Of a DNA stretch of 64,000 nt, positions 45,813-54,802 are shown piece after piece; within the stretch, counting starts at the first letter, position 1, and every line of letters starts with the position of its first letter. The notes under the pieces are model-generated. The model was not told the DNA's origin. It saw only the letters and a program-made list of their open reading frames with translations, and ran no database searches. A program made the position numbers and the translations under genes. The stretch covers positions 361,817-425,816 of the forward strand of contig NBOG01000006.1 in assembly GCA_002104535.1 (NCBI GenBank). The letters are read 5' to 3'. The stretch is from Cognaticolwellia sediminilitoris (lineage in GTDB: Bacteria > Pseudomonadota > Gammaproteobacteria > Enterobacterales > Alteromonadaceae).

Positions 45813-47672
45813 TTAAAAAACACAAATTTGATTTTTACCAAGATGCTTGGCTTGATAAAGTGCTTGATCAGCATTGATATATAATTGGTTGGCATCGACT
45901 GATTGGGCTGAGTGTGCGGCAATACCAATACTGACAGTGACAGACTGTTCATTATCCTTCAGCAATTGAGAGACATTAATCAACGCGAGAAAACGCTCTG
46001 CGATTTTTTTTGCTTTAATAATATCAGTTCTAGGTAAAACACATAAAAACTCTTCGCCACCAATACGACCGAAAATATCATCTTGTCGAAATACCTCCTG
46101 GCCTAGTTTTGCGATTTGTCGAATCACATCATCGCCGACAGGGTGGCCATAAGTATCATTAATTTTTTTAAAGTCATCAATATCGATTAAAATTATCGAT
46201 AGTTGTATTTTGTCAGGATGACTACCAGCTAAAGCAGAATGTAAATAATCAAAAATGTAACGACGATTGAACAAACCAGACAATGAATCTTTCGTTGATA
46301 ATAAATGCATTTTTTTATTGGTGCGGTATTGTGACAAGATCACCAACAAAACAAGTAAAGCTAGCCCCAAAACAAAAAACTTAAAGTAACGCTCTTGGCT
46401 ATTAAACCTTTGCCTTTTATCTTTCTCTAGCATTGTAACTTGTGAACGTTTCTCTGCTAACGTTTGTGCTAATTCTTGACGTTCAATTTCCATCCGAGCT
46501 CTAACTTTATGTAAACGCTGAGACGCATTAACTAATAATAGATTGGTGTATTTTTCATGATATTGTTCAAGCATGTTGTAGCTAACGTCATATTGACCCC
46601 GTGCATATGCAAGCTTGCTTGAAATTTTTATTACTTCAAGTTGCCATGTTGTGCCCATTAATTCAGGTATGTTTGCAAAAATACTGGCAGCATTAAAAAT
46701 TGACTTTTCGGCTTTATCCAATTGCCCTAACTCTATTAAACAAGTTGCCTTACGTTTATAAAGTTCCGCGTTGTAATCAATTACACCTTTGAGTTTCAAT
46801 GCTTGGTCTATAATGGGTATTGCTTGATCGCAATCCCCCTTTTCAGCCAAGGTCATACCAATGCCGTAAGCCGAAAAAAATTTTATATTTGAATTTGGAG
46901 TATAGTCAATTTGTTGTCCATATTTTTCAAAATACTCAATAGCGAGATCATATTTTTTCCAGTATCGATAAGTAGATGCTAAGCCATAAATGGCTTCGGC
47001 AACATGGGCTGGATAATTTAAGGTTTGATAGGCTTCAAATGCTTTTTGATAATAATCGATCGACTTTTTATAATCGTTTAAATAGCCATAGATAGCACCA
47101 TAGGTTTCATTTATTGAAGCAATTAGAAACTGATCTTTTAAAGCGAAAGCTTCAACGTAAGCTTCTTGAATGTCCACCATGGAAGTTTCAAAGATTTCTG
47201 TCAGGGTTTTTGTGTAAGCTAGCTCTTGTTTACCAAAAACATATAAACTACTTAGGTTAGCTTCTTTTGCCTGCAATAGTGACTTGGAAAGTAATTCTTG
47301 TGAACGACTGTATTCACCTTGCCTTCGATTAATTAATCCTTGAAATAAACTTAAACGCGCTTGAATAGCTAAGGGCGTTTGATGAGTGACTAGATTACTA
47401 GCTTGTTCAACTGAGCGATTAAAATCATCGTAAAAATAAATTAGGTTTTCTGTCTGTGCTTTTCGCAGTAACCACCACAAATAGGTTAATTCATCGTAGG
47501 ATTGAGCGGCAACCTGTAAATCCATCAATTGTTGATAAGACTGCCAAGGGTCAAGATAAATACTATGATCCATTTCGACAAAATTAATTTCATCATCTGC
47601 GACTGCAAATAATGAGCAACTAAACAGTATTAAAAATAAGGTTGTGTAATAAGCTTGCAAAGCTTTCTTCAT
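45813..47672 (-). CDS. TPR-containing diguanylate cyclase (GGDEF)
   Basis: The 619-residue protein makes c-di-GMP. It has a signal peptide (ending FAVADD), a periplasmic region of helical tetratricopeptide-type repeats (about 80-370), a coiled-coil stretch, one membrane helix (about 424-442, FFVLGLALLVLLVIL), and a GGDEF domain with active-site GGEEF (near 538-542) preceded by an RxxD inhibitory site (RQDD). It is therefore likely active and product-inhibited, sensing a periplasmic protein or ligand. It is transcribed alone. Confidence 0.92.
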   Translation of the reverse strand: MKKALQAYYTTLFLILFSCSLFAVADDEINFVEMDHSIYLDPWQSYQQLMDLQVAAQSYDELTYLWWLLRKAQTENLIYFYDDFNRSVEQASNLVTHQTPLAIQARLSLFQGLINRRQGEYSRSQELLSKSLLQAKEANLSSLYVFGKQELAYTKTLTEIFETSMVDIQEAYVEAFALKDQFLIASINETYGAIYGYLNDYKKSIDYYQKAFEAYQTLNYPAHVAEAIYGLASTYRYWKKYDLAIEYFEKYGQQIDYTPNSNIKFFSAYGIGMTLAEKGDCDQAIPIIDQALKLKGVIDYNAELYKRKATCLIELGQLDKAEKSIFNAASIFANIPELMGTTWQLEVIKISSKLAYARGQYDVSYNMLEQYHEKYTNLLLVNASQRLHKVRARMEIERQELAQTLAEKRSQVTMLEKDKRQRFNSQERYFKFFVLGLALLVLLVILSQYRTNKKMHLLSTKDSLSGLFNRRYIFDYLHSALAGSHPDKIQLSIILIDIDDFKKINDTYGHPVGDDVIRQIAKLGQEVFRQDDIFGRIGGEEFLCVLPRTDIIKAKKIAERFLALINVSQLLKDNEQSVTVSIGIAAHSAQSVDANQLYINADQALYQAKHLGKNQICVF

Positions 47673-47841
47673 ATAGTATCCATGGCTAGGGCCTACTTTG
47701 CTTTAACGACAATTTATCATAATAAAAACAAATAAACGACTAAAAATCAAACAACTTAACGTTATTTCACACACTAGAATCAACGCTAAGTTCACAATGC
47801 TGTCGATGAAACATCTAGCACTCGATGCTTAGATAGAATCG

Positions 47842-48069
47842 TTAGTCTTGATAAAGTTTGTTAAAATTTTTGATATTAAAGCCGTTCAGTATTTGGTCAC
47901 CAATTTTTAATACTGGTACTCCTCGCATGTTCAGCTTAGAAAACTCTTTTTGGCCTGCCGGGGTTTTAATATTACACAAACGAAATGGAATTTTTTTTTC
48001 TTCGAGATAGCGTTTTGCCGCCTGACAATGAGGACAGTGATTCATAGTGTAAAGAATAATGCGTTTCAT
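47842..48069 (-). CDS. Small glutaredoxin-family protein
   Basis: The 75-residue protein is a minimal thioredoxin-fold disulfide reductase. It has CPHC at residues 12-15, the cis-Pro motif RGVPVLKIGDQ and a C-terminal helix. It has no signal peptide, so it is cytosolic and presumably works with glutathione made by GshA. It is transcribed alone, downstream of an FAH-family gene in the same direction. Confidence 0.88.
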   Translation of the reverse strand: MKRIILYTMNHCPHCQAAKRYLEEKKIPFRLCNIKTPAGQKEFSKLNMRGVPVLKIGDQILNGFNIKNFNKLYQD

Positions 48070-48156
48070 AAAGCGAGGATCTACAAATAGTTTGACGTAA
48101 TTATCTCACAGCTTGGCAAGATTAAATAACCTGAAATTAAAAATAGATATTAAAGG

Positions 48157-48768
48157 CTACTTTGCTTGCCATATTTTACTGACAAGGACCTTGTCCTGGC
48201 TTAAAACTCGACCTTCAAAAATATCCCCAGTGACGACTTCACCAACACCTGCCGGTGTTCCTGTCATGACAACATCACCATCTTCTAACTCAACAAAAGT
48301 TTGAATTTCACGCAATATATTCTGTGGTGTATGTAACATGTTTGCAATAGAGCCTGACTGACGGCATTGACCATTAATGCTAAGCTCTAATGACAATTTC
48401 GGGTCGATTGCAGCAATATTAACAAAATCACTAAAAAGTGCTGAACCTGAAAAGCCTTTAGCACGTTCCCATGGTAACCCCTTGGCTTTTAATTGCGATT
48501 GCTGCGATCTTTTTGTTAAATCTAAGCCTATAGCAACTGCTGAAAATTTGCCTTGTTGATACAAGAAGCAAAGCTCAGCTTCATAATGTAGGGTTTCATG
48601 ATGGAATGCTTGAAGTTGCTCACTAATAGCAGCATTGGATTTAATAAAAAGCACCATATCATCTGGGATTTCATTACCTAATTCTTCAATATGCTGTACG
48701 TAATTTCGGCCCACACAAACAATTTTTGAGGGCATGACGTAACTATTATTCACTTTAACCGATTTCAT
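48157..48768 (-). CDS. Fumarylacetoacetate hydrolase (FAH) family protein
   Basis: The 203 residues are a compact FAH catalytic domain: PSKIVCVGRNYVQHIEELGN at the start, HYEAELCFL (metal-binding Glu residues), GLDLTKRSQQSQLKAKGLPWERAKGFSGSALFS, and the end MTGTPAGVGEVVTGD. Relatives are acylpyruvate hydrolases or oxaloacetate tautomerases/decarboxylases, such as YcgM. The exact substrate is not known. Confidence 0.88.
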   Translation of the reverse strand: MKSVKVNNSYVMPSKIVCVGRNYVQHIEELGNEIPDDMVLFIKSNAAISEQLQAFHHETLHYEAELCFLYQQGKFSAVAIGLDLTKRSQQSQLKAKGLPWERAKGFSGSALFSDFVNIAAIDPKLSLELSINGQCRQSGSIANMLHTPQNILREIQTFVELEDGDVVMTGTPAGVGEVVTGDIFEGRVLSQDKVLVSKIWQAK

Positions 48769-48825
48769 CTAACTAAGTCCTCTATCAACTCAATTAGTAT
48801 TCTAAAACGGAATCAGCTTAGTTTA

Positions 48826-49176
48826 CTATGCTTTTACTAATTTTAAGTCGGGTTTAATACGATCAATCGCCGGTACTTTAACGGTATCAGATACTCTGCG
48901 TTGTTGTTTAAAGCGATCAAAGTTCACTGTATCCAATCCTAGTTTTTGGCTCATTTTTACGAAGGATTGGTAGTCTTCACGTGTGAAGTCTTCCCCTTCT
49001 CTAGTTAATAAACCATCGATATATGCACTATTACCATTTAACGTTAAATTAGCGATAGCAGAATATGGTTTACCAAAATCATTAACGCGGATGGCTCGAA
49101 CTGATTTGACTTCAAAAATCCATTGATCAATTTGAACGAAACGAGATAAAGCTTCAGGAGTAGAATCGGAGTTCAT
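48826..49176 (-). CDS. Conserved hypothetical protein, 116 aa
   Basis: The family is not recognised. The soluble 116-residue protein has no signal peptide or membrane helix. It starts with an acidic region, has a beta-rich centre (FVQIDQWIFEVKSVRAIRV, NLTLNGNSAYIDGLL), then a helical part with a basic KQQRR motif and the C-terminal KVPAIDRIKPDLKLVKA. It has a ribosome site AAAGGTCC before the ATG and lies 98 bp downstream of the EF-hand gene, separated by a terminator. Confidence 0.6.
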   Translation of the reverse strand: MNSDSTPEALSRFVQIDQWIFEVKSVRAIRVNDFGKPYSAIANLTLNGNSAYIDGLLTREGEDFTREDYQSFVKMSQKLGLDTVNFDRFKQQRRVSDTVKVPAIDRIKPDLKLVKA

Positions 49177-49195
49177 GTAAGGACCTTTAATTTAA

Positions 49196-49241
49196 ATAAA
49201 AAGGGTCGGCTGCAGGGTTGGGAATAAGCGCAGCAGCCGAC
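49196..49241 (-). terminator. Terminator of the exported EF-hand gene
   Basis: A 9-bp stem GTCGGCTGC/GCAGCCGAC (49205-49213 with 49233-49241) has a 19-nt loop and, on the minus strand, is followed by CCTTTTTATTT. It lies 34 bp after the EF-hand stop codon. Confidence 0.8.
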
Positions 49242-49274
49242 AAAAAGAGCATAGAGCTCAACAAGGGAAACTAG

Positions 49275-49580
49275 TTATGTTAATGATTTTCTTAAGCTGG
49301 CTAAATATTGATTAAATTCTTTTTCATTAATTTCTTTGTTGCCATCAAGATCAAGTTGGTTGAAAATTTTGCTTAACTTATCGTTTTTCACTAACTCTTT
49401 TTCACTTAAGCTATTACTTTTATCCGTATCATAATCTGTAATTAATTGAGAGAAGTAAGACGTTTCTTCAACTACTTCAGGTAATGTTTTGCTAACATCA
49501 TTGTTAGCAAAAACAAAGTTTGAAACTAATGAGGCGACAACAACAGTAATTGATAGATTTTTTAAGCTAATATTATTCAT
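49275..49580 (-). CDS. Exported EF-hand protein, predicted GlrR/sigma54 target
   Basis: I take the ATG at 49580 because TAAGGAGC lies just before it. The frame opens 28 codons earlier without a ribosome site. The 101 residues have a signal peptide (LSITVVVASLVSNFVFA) and two EF-hand loops, DTDKSNSLSEKE and DLDGNKEINEKE, near the C terminus. It should bind Ca2+ in the periplasm. A sigma54 promoter and GlrR-type sites lie upstream, and it is divergent from the glrK operon, so it is a likely target of that two-component system. Confidence 0.8.
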   Translation of the reverse strand: MNNISLKNLSITVVVASLVSNFVFANNDVSKTLPEVVEETSYFSQLITDYDTDKSNSLSEKELVKNDKLSKIFNQLDLDGNKEINEKEFNQYLASLRKSLT

Positions 49581-49657
49581 AATTTGCTCCTTAAAATTGA
49601 TTAATAGCACATCAACAAATATGCCAACCATGGCTTTCGCCACATACAAGCTTAGAT

Positions 49658-49674
49658 TGCACATCTCATGCCAA
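49658..49674 (-). promoter_or_regulatory. Sigma54 (-24/-12) promoter of the exported EF-hand gene
   Basis: Reading the minus strand, TTGGCATGAGATGTGCA has GG and GC exactly 12 bp apart and agrees with TTGGCACG-N4-TTGCA in most positions. The predicted transcript would start near 49647, about 67 nt before the ATG at 49580. Confidence 0.7.
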
Positions 49675-49846
49675 ACATTTAACCAGTTGATTTATAATGA
49701 ATTTAAATGAAAGTAGCAGATGACCCTGTCACCATTTAGCAACACTTTATTAATGTGAAAATTTATCATTTTAAAAATAAATAAATAAAACGAAAAATAT
49801 CAAATTTAAACAATAACTTAGAGAACCTTCTTTGAGTCGGACTTTT

Positions 49847-49864
49847 TGTCTCTAATTTGAGACA
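49847..49864. promoter_or_regulatory. GlrR-type activator site TGTC-N10-GACA
   Basis: TGTCTCTAATTTGAGACA fits the TGTC-N10-GACA consensus known for E. coli GlrR sites at glmY, and it is in fact a 6-bp dyad. It lies about 200 bp upstream of the predicted sigma54 start for the EF-hand gene and 74 bp before glrK. A half-matching site TGTC-N10-AACA is at 49727-49744. Confidence 0.65.
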
Positions 49865-49937
49865 GTATTGTTTTATTCGCATTTTTAGCTAACACTAGTT
49901 AAGTATCTCAGCGATAAAAAAGACGAAAACACGCATT

Positions 49938-51446
49938 TTGAATAACTTGATAGCAACAACAATTAAGCTTTATAAAAAAAGCTTTTTAATTACTAATTTA
50001 TCAATTAAATCATTAACTTTATTAGGTTTTGGTTTAGTTGCTATCCCGTTAGTTGTGGCATTAATTTTTGGTGCTTCTCAAGTGAATGCGTTAGCAAAAA
50101 AAAGTGCAGGTGCAATTACAGATATCGCTGAAGTCTTAGAAAAACAGCAACTACTCAAGAGTAGCCAAATAAAAATGGAGCGCAGTGCTGCACAATATTT
50201 AGTATTGCGAGATCCCAAGTTAGCATTGAGCTATAACGAACAAAGCCAGCAAATATTGCACTTAGCACAACAGTTAATGACAAGTAGTGATGATGAAAAA
50301 TTATTACATTTACTAAAACAATATGCAGAAACTATAGCTGAGTTAATCGAAGTAACCATGCCTGAGGCAGAAAGAAAGGCACCTTCTGATAGCGATATAA
50401 TCAAACCGATACAAGTTAAGTTTAATGCCTTAACCGCTATTTATGAGCAAGTGTCTTTTCGAAGTAATGAACTTAATACATTAAACATCACGCACATTAA
50501 ACAAGCAGCTCAAGAAGCGCGTGACATTATGATCCAGAGTTTAGTCATAATTCCGATCAGTATTGTCATTGCAGCTATATTTATTTTCCTTATCACCAGT
50601 CCACTGAAAAAATTAACCCATAGTATATTTCGCTTACAACAAGGCAGTTTTGACCGCGAAATAAAAGTCGTTGGCTCACCAGAAATTCAAGAAATAGTGC
50701 AAGCTTTAGAAAATATGAGAACACGCTTACAAGCATTAGAGCTACAAAAGTCGAGCTTTATTCGTCATATTTCACATGAGCTTAAAACACCACTAGCAGC
50801 GATTAGAGAAGGTACAGAATTGTTGTATGATAATAGTGTCGGGGAATTAAATGCTGAGCAACAAGAAATATCCCACATCATTAAAGACAGTGTGTTTCGC
50901 TTACAGCAACACATTGAAGATTTACTAGATTTTAATATTGTCCTCGACTCAACCAGTTTACAAGATTCTGAGTCGATGCAAATTAATGACGTAGTCAAAC
51001 AAGTACTCTCTGATCGTAAATTAGACATAAAGCGCAAGAAGCTCACTATACATAAAAAGCTTGGTGATATTTCACTGTTCAGTAATCGTAAACAGTTGGC
51101 GGTGATAATTGATAATATTCTCTCTAACGCGATAAAATACTCACCAGATGAAGGTGTGATCGACATTTCATCAAGGTTAAAAAATCAACAGCTACAGCTG
51201 CTTATCAGCGATCAAGGAATTGGTATCGCTAAAGAAAGCCAAGACAAAATATTTGATGCATTTTATCAAGGTACGCCACCAACAGATAATGCCATAAAGG
51301 GTAGTGGCTTAGGGTTAACGATAGTAAAAGATCTATTATTGCGCTTAAATGGCAGTATAGAAATATTGCCTGAAACATTGAGGCAGCAAGGCACAAGCAT
51401 AAAAATCACCTTACCACGTGCTTTTCGCCAACAGGAGCAAACCTAA
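49938..51446 (+). CDS. glrK: GlrK/QseE-type sensor histidine kinase
   Basis: The 502-residue membrane kinase has two helices (about 27-50 and 196-219) flanking a helical periplasmic sensor, a HAMP linker, the H-box FIRHISHELKTPLAAIREG (near residue 281), N-box DNILSNAIKYSP, and GIGIAKES / GSGLGLTIVKDLL in the ATPase domain. It phosphorylates the response regulator GlrR two genes downstream. The start is TTG at 49938 and has only a weak ribosome site; a start slightly downstream is possible. The stop overlaps the next ATG. Confidence 0.9.
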   Translation: MNNLIATTIKLYKKSFLITNLSIKSLTLLGFGLVAIPLVVALIFGASQVNALAKKSAGAITDIAEVLEKQQLLKSSQIKMERSAAQYLVLRDPKLALSYNEQSQQILHLAQQLMTSSDDEKLLHLLKQYAETIAELIEVTMPEAERKAPSDSDIIKPIQVKFNALTAIYEQVSFRSNELNTLNITHIKQAAQEARDIMIQSLVIIPISIVIAAIFIFLITSPLKKLTHSIFRLQQGSFDREIKVVGSPEIQEIVQALENMRTRLQALELQKSSFIRHISHELKTPLAAIREGTELLYDNSVGELNAEQQEISHIIKDSVFRLQQHIEDLLDFNIVLDSTSLQDSESMQINDVVKQVLSDRKLDIKRKKLTIHKKLGDISLFSNRKQLAVIIDNILSNAIKYSPDEGVIDISSRLKNQQLQLLISDQGIGIAKESQDKIFDAFYQGTPPTDNAIKGSGLGLTIVKDLLLRLNGSIEILPETLRQQGTSIKITLPRAFRQQEQT

Positions 51447-52006
51447 TGGTAAAAAATAAACTAACATCACCGATATTGATAAGTTTAAGCATAATTTTAC
51501 TGTTATTAGCTGGCTGTCAATTGACTCAAAATAAAGCTATTAATAGCACTAACTATGGTCAATATTATCTATCATTACAGTACCTTTCAGAGCAACAGCT
51601 CAGCGCTGAAATACAAAAGCATCAATTTAGCTTGAGCCAACCCCAACAAGAAAATAGTCCAAATAAATATGATCTACAAATAAAAATGTTACTGCTTTAC
51701 AGTTTACCAAAATCGCCCATTTATAATACTTTCAACGCAAAAGCATTGTTAAACCAAATGCAGCAAGACGGTGACAATGCAGCATTAGCTCATATTGATC
51801 ACAATGATCAAGCTTTTATTACATTGCTGCGCGACCAATTAAATCAAAGATTATTGATGCGAAATCGATTATTGCAGCAACAAAAAGCGCAAAAGCAGCA
51901 AGCATCGCAACTGCAGCAACAACTGATAGAGCAAGTGAGTTTACTAGAGCAAACCATTAAACAGTTAAAAAACATCGAACAAACTATCGACAATAGAGAT
52001 CAATAA
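51446..52006 (+). CDS. QseG/YfhG-like outer-membrane lipoprotein
   Basis: The 186 residues have a lipoprotein signal (ILLLLAGC lipobox, Cys near residue 24) and a helical, Gln-rich C terminus (QQKAQKQQASQLQQQ, likely coiled coil). Sequence likeness to QseG is low and it is shorter than E. coli's 237 residues. Its place between glrK and glrR is the basis for the name. QseG in enterobacteria activates the kinase and anchors to the outer membrane. Start overlaps the glrK stop. Confidence 0.7.
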   Translation: MVKNKLTSPILISLSIILLLLAGCQLTQNKAINSTNYGQYYLSLQYLSEQQLSAEIQKHQFSLSQPQQENSPNKYDLQIKMLLLYSLPKSPIYNTFNAKALLNQMQQDGDNAALAHIDHNDQAFITLLRDQLNQRLLMRNRLLQQQKAQKQQASQLQQQLIEQVSLLEQTIKQLKNIEQTIDNRDQ

Positions 52007-52096
52007 CCCGCAGCAAAATATTTCCTCAAACCTGCGCCGAGGAATTGGCAAAGGCGCCATTTTGCTAAGTAATAGAATTTAAGTTGAGAATTACCC

Positions 52097-53470
52097 ATGA
52101 GTGACCAAAGCCCATCTATCGTTGAAGACAATAGCAAAGTGCTTATCGTAGATGACGACCCAAGCTTATTACGTTTACTGGGTATTCGTTTATCCGCTGC
52201 CGGCTATCAAGTTGAATCAGCCAAAAATGCTAAAATTGCTTTAGGGCGCTTAGAAAGTTTTCATCCACAATTAGTCATCAGCGATTTAAAAATGGAAGGT
52301 ATGGATGGCATGGCCTTATTTGAACAAATAAGAGCAAGGCACCCTCATATTCCAGTTATAATTATGACCGCACATGGCACAATTCCTGACGCGATTAATG
52401 CCACTAAACAAGGTGTATTTAGTTTTCTTACCAAGCCTTTTGAAAGCAAAGAGTTATTAGAAATTGTTCAACAAGCGATTAGGCTACAACCGGCAGAGTT
52501 AAATTATAGTCAAGCTGATCACCAGTGGCGCGATAAAATAATAAGTCGCAGTACGATTATGGAGTCACTTTTACAACAGAGTAAACAAGTGGCAAAAAGC
52601 GATTTCAGCTTACTCATTCAAAGTGAAAGTGGTACTGGTAAAGAATTACTAGCAAAAGCTATTCATTTAGCAAGCCCGAGACACCAGCAAAAATTTACTG
52701 CGATTAACTGTGCCGCGATACCTGAGCAACTGTTAGAGTCTGAGTTGTTTGGTCACAGTAAAGGTGCTTTTACTGGCGCTGAAAAGAACCATATTGGTTT
52801 ATTTCAAGCGACAGATGGCGGGACTTTATTTTTAGATGAAATTGGTGATATGCCAATGAGTTTTCAGGTGAAACTACTACGAGCATTACAAGAGCGCGAA
52901 GTGCGGCCTGTCGGAAGTACTCAATCCATCAAAGTTGATGTCAGAATAATCTCAGCTACCCATAAAAATTTACAACAAGCCATTATTGATAAAACATTTC
53001 GTGAAGACTTGTACTATCGCCTTAATGTTGTTGAATTAGAGCTGCCACCTTTGTCTGAACGAAGAGAAGATATCCCACTTCTTGCACAGCATTTTTTAAG
53101 TCAATCGACTGAACAGTCCCACATTAATATTACTGGTTTTTCACAAGAGGCGATGGAAATGCTGATCAGTGCAGATTGGCCAGGCAATATCAGACAATTA
53201 CAAAACGTTGTTGAGCAAACCGTCGCGTTATCGACAGAGTCATTAATCAGCGAAATGTTGGTTAAAAATGCCCTGCGCGATAAAACCACTATTTTGCCGT
53301 CATTTGTTCAAGCTAGAGATAAATTTGAACGCGACTATTTAGCAAAGTTATTAAAAATTACCGCAGGAAATGTTTCGCAAGCCGCTAAAATTGCACAACG
53401 AAACCGGACTGAGTTTTATAAATTACTTAATAGACATCATTTATCTGCAGAGGCTTTTAGGGAAGACTAA
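52097..53470 (+). CDS. glrR: Sigma54-dependent response regulator GlrR (QseF)
   Basis: The 457 residues have a receiver domain (KVLIVDDDPSLLRLLG, phospho-acceptor Asp in LVISDLKMEGMDG, Lys in LTKPF), an AAA+ sigma54-activation domain with Walker A ESGTGKELLAKAIH, the GAFTGAEK loop that contacts sigma54 and DEIGDMP, and a C-terminal Fis-type HTH (GNVSQAAKIAQRNRTEFYKLLNRH). It acts on promoters with TGTC-N10-GACA sites. Two such sites, one a near match, lie upstream of glrK. It is 90 bp after the lipoprotein gene. Confidence 0.95.
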   Translation: MSDQSPSIVEDNSKVLIVDDDPSLLRLLGIRLSAAGYQVESAKNAKIALGRLESFHPQLVISDLKMEGMDGMALFEQIRARHPHIPVIIMTAHGTIPDAINATKQGVFSFLTKPFESKELLEIVQQAIRLQPAELNYSQADHQWRDKIISRSTIMESLLQQSKQVAKSDFSLLIQSESGTGKELLAKAIHLASPRHQQKFTAINCAAIPEQLLESELFGHSKGAFTGAEKNHIGLFQATDGGTLFLDEIGDMPMSFQVKLLRALQEREVRPVGSTQSIKVDVRIISATHKNLQQAIIDKTFREDLYYRLNVVELELPPLSERREDIPLLAQHFLSQSTEQSHINITGFSQEAMEMLISADWPGNIRQLQNVVEQTVALSTESLISEMLVKNALRDKTTILPSFVQARDKFERDYLAKLLKITAGNVSQAAKIAQRNRTEFYKLLNRHHLSAEAFRED

Positions 53471-53474
53471 TAGT

Positions 53475-53507
53475 AAAAAAACCGTTAAACAAAAGTTTAA
53501 CGGTTTT
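53475..53507 (+). terminator. Terminator of glrK-qseG-glrR
   Basis: A perfect 13-bp stem (53478-53490 with 53495-53507) with an AAAA loop lies just after the glrR stop. Confidence 0.92.
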
Positions 53508-53543
53508 AGGGACGCATTAATTTATCGAACTCGTAAAGTCAAT

Positions 53544-54017
53544 TTAGTGAATAGCGAGTAATTCAACATCAAAAATCAATAATGATCCTGGAGGGATTTT
53601 ACCACTAGCATTATTACCATAACCTAGTTTAGCAGGTATGAATAAGCGTGTTTTTTCACCCTCAACCATCAACTGCAATCCTTCAGTCCAGCCTTTAATA
53701 ACTTGGTTTAAGCCAAAGCTGATCGGTTCGTTTCGCTCAACCGAGCTGTCAAAAACGGTACCGTCAAGTAATGTACCGTGATAGTGCACTTTAACTTTTG
53801 AACTTGCCATTGGGTGAACTTCGCCATCACCTTTATTTAAAACTTGGTATTGAAGGCCAGAAGCCGTTTCCATGACACCTTCAACTGACTTATTAGCTAG
53901 TAAAAATTCGGCCGATTTAATCGCGTTAGCTTTCGCCGCTTCGTTATTGGCATTATTGCGGATAAAATAGCTAACAATTAAGCCGAGTATAATCACGAGC
54001 ATAATAATTTTGGTCAT
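53544..54017 (-). CDS. FKBP-type peptidyl-prolyl cis-trans isomerase
   Basis: The 157 residues begin with an uncleaved-type hydrophobic segment (IIMLVIILGLIVSYFI), suggesting inner-membrane anchoring with the domain outside. A helical stretch follows, then an FKBP domain (about 50-157): VKVHYHGTLLDGTVFDSS, VIKGWTEGLQLM, IPAKLGYGN and IPPGSLLIFDVELL. The active-site Tyr, Asp, Phe, Trp and Ile positions are present. It is transcribed with rsuA 50 bp upstream. Confidence 0.92.
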   Translation of the reverse strand: MTKIIMLVIILGLIVSYFIRNNANNEAAKANAIKSAEFLLANKSVEGVMETASGLQYQVLNKGDGEVHPMASSKVKVHYHGTLLDGTVFDSSVERNEPISFGLNQVIKGWTEGLQLMVEGEKTRLFIPAKLGYGNNASGKIPPGSLLIFDVELLAIH

Positions 54018-54068
54018 TTTTTTTCCTTATTATTGTTTTAATTAGTGGCTTCCAGTAACGAAAGCGGG

Positions 54069-54779
54069 TTATTTATCAATTTGGTTAATTTCAATAGCGG
54101 TTAGTTTTCTACTTTCCCCTTCAGCTAAACTTTCATCCAGTTGTAGATTGCCAATACTGCTGCGATGCAAAGCTGTGACGGTATTTCGAAACCGGCCAAA
54201 CATTCGTTTTATTTGATGATAGCGACCTTCCACCAACTCAACTTCAGCCTGATAGTCAGAAATAATCGTCAACTTAGCAGGCTTAGTAGTGAGATCTTCA
54301 AAAGCGAAATACATCCCATCAGCAAAAGCGCTAATATAATCTTGGTTAAGTTTGTTTTTCAAGCTCACTGAATAACGCTTTGGCACTTTGCGATCAGGTA
54401 ACGTTAGGCGTTCAGACCAACGGCTATCATTAGTCAGTAAAACTAAACCCGAGGTATTAAGATCTAGCCGACCGACAATATGTAGCTCATTTTTAAATGG
54501 GTAATCAAGTAAGTCAATAACAGTCTTATGTTGTTTATCGCTCGTGGCGCTAACAACGCCAATCGGCTTATTGAGCATAATATAATAAGCCGTATTCGCC
54601 TGAAGCACTTTATTGTCGAAGGATATATGGCTAAAGTTATCGATAATTTCATCAATATTAAGTGCTACCACACCATCGATTTTCACACGTTTTTGCGCCA
54701 AAATCAGTCGTACATCTTTGCGACTGATCTGACAATGTTGAGCAAGGAATCGATCTAACCTTGCCTTATTTAACGCCAT
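54069..54779 (-). CDS. rsuA: 16S rRNA pseudouridine(516) synthase RsuA
   Basis: The 236 residues contain an S4 RNA-binding domain (1-60, RLDRFLAQHCQISRKDVRLIL), the catalytic GRLDLNTSGLVLLTND (Asp nucleophile near residue 102) and EVELVEGRYHQIKRMFG near the C terminus. This fits RsuA/RluE-type enzymes; E. coli RsuA has 231 residues. The target is assigned from family resemblance. Confidence 0.88.
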   Translation of the reverse strand: MALNKARLDRFLAQHCQISRKDVRLILAQKRVKIDGVVALNIDEIIDNFSHISFDNKVLQANTAYYIMLNKPIGVVSATSDKQHKTVIDLLDYPFKNELHIVGRLDLNTSGLVLLTNDSRWSERLTLPDRKVPKRYSVSLKNKLNQDYISAFADGMYFAFEDLTTKPAKLTIISDYQAEVELVEGRYHQIKRMFGRFRNTVTALHRSSIGNLQLDESLAEGESRKLTAIEINQIDK

Positions 54780-54802
54780 GTCGAAACATCAAACATTAAA
54801 GG

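Larger units (their letters stand above)
49581..49937. promoter_or_regulatory. Divergent regulatory region between EF-hand gene and glrK
   Basis: This 357-bp gap contains no gene. It holds the sigma54 promoter (49658-49674) and two GlrR-like sites listed separately. No -24/-12 element pointing toward glrK was found, so glrK probably uses another sigma factor. Confidence 0.55.

Noticed and set aside
45719-45952. 77-residue minus-strand frame overlapping the GGDEF gene end
   Set aside because: It overlaps the conserved GGDEF C terminus in another frame and has no ribosome site or recognisable domain.
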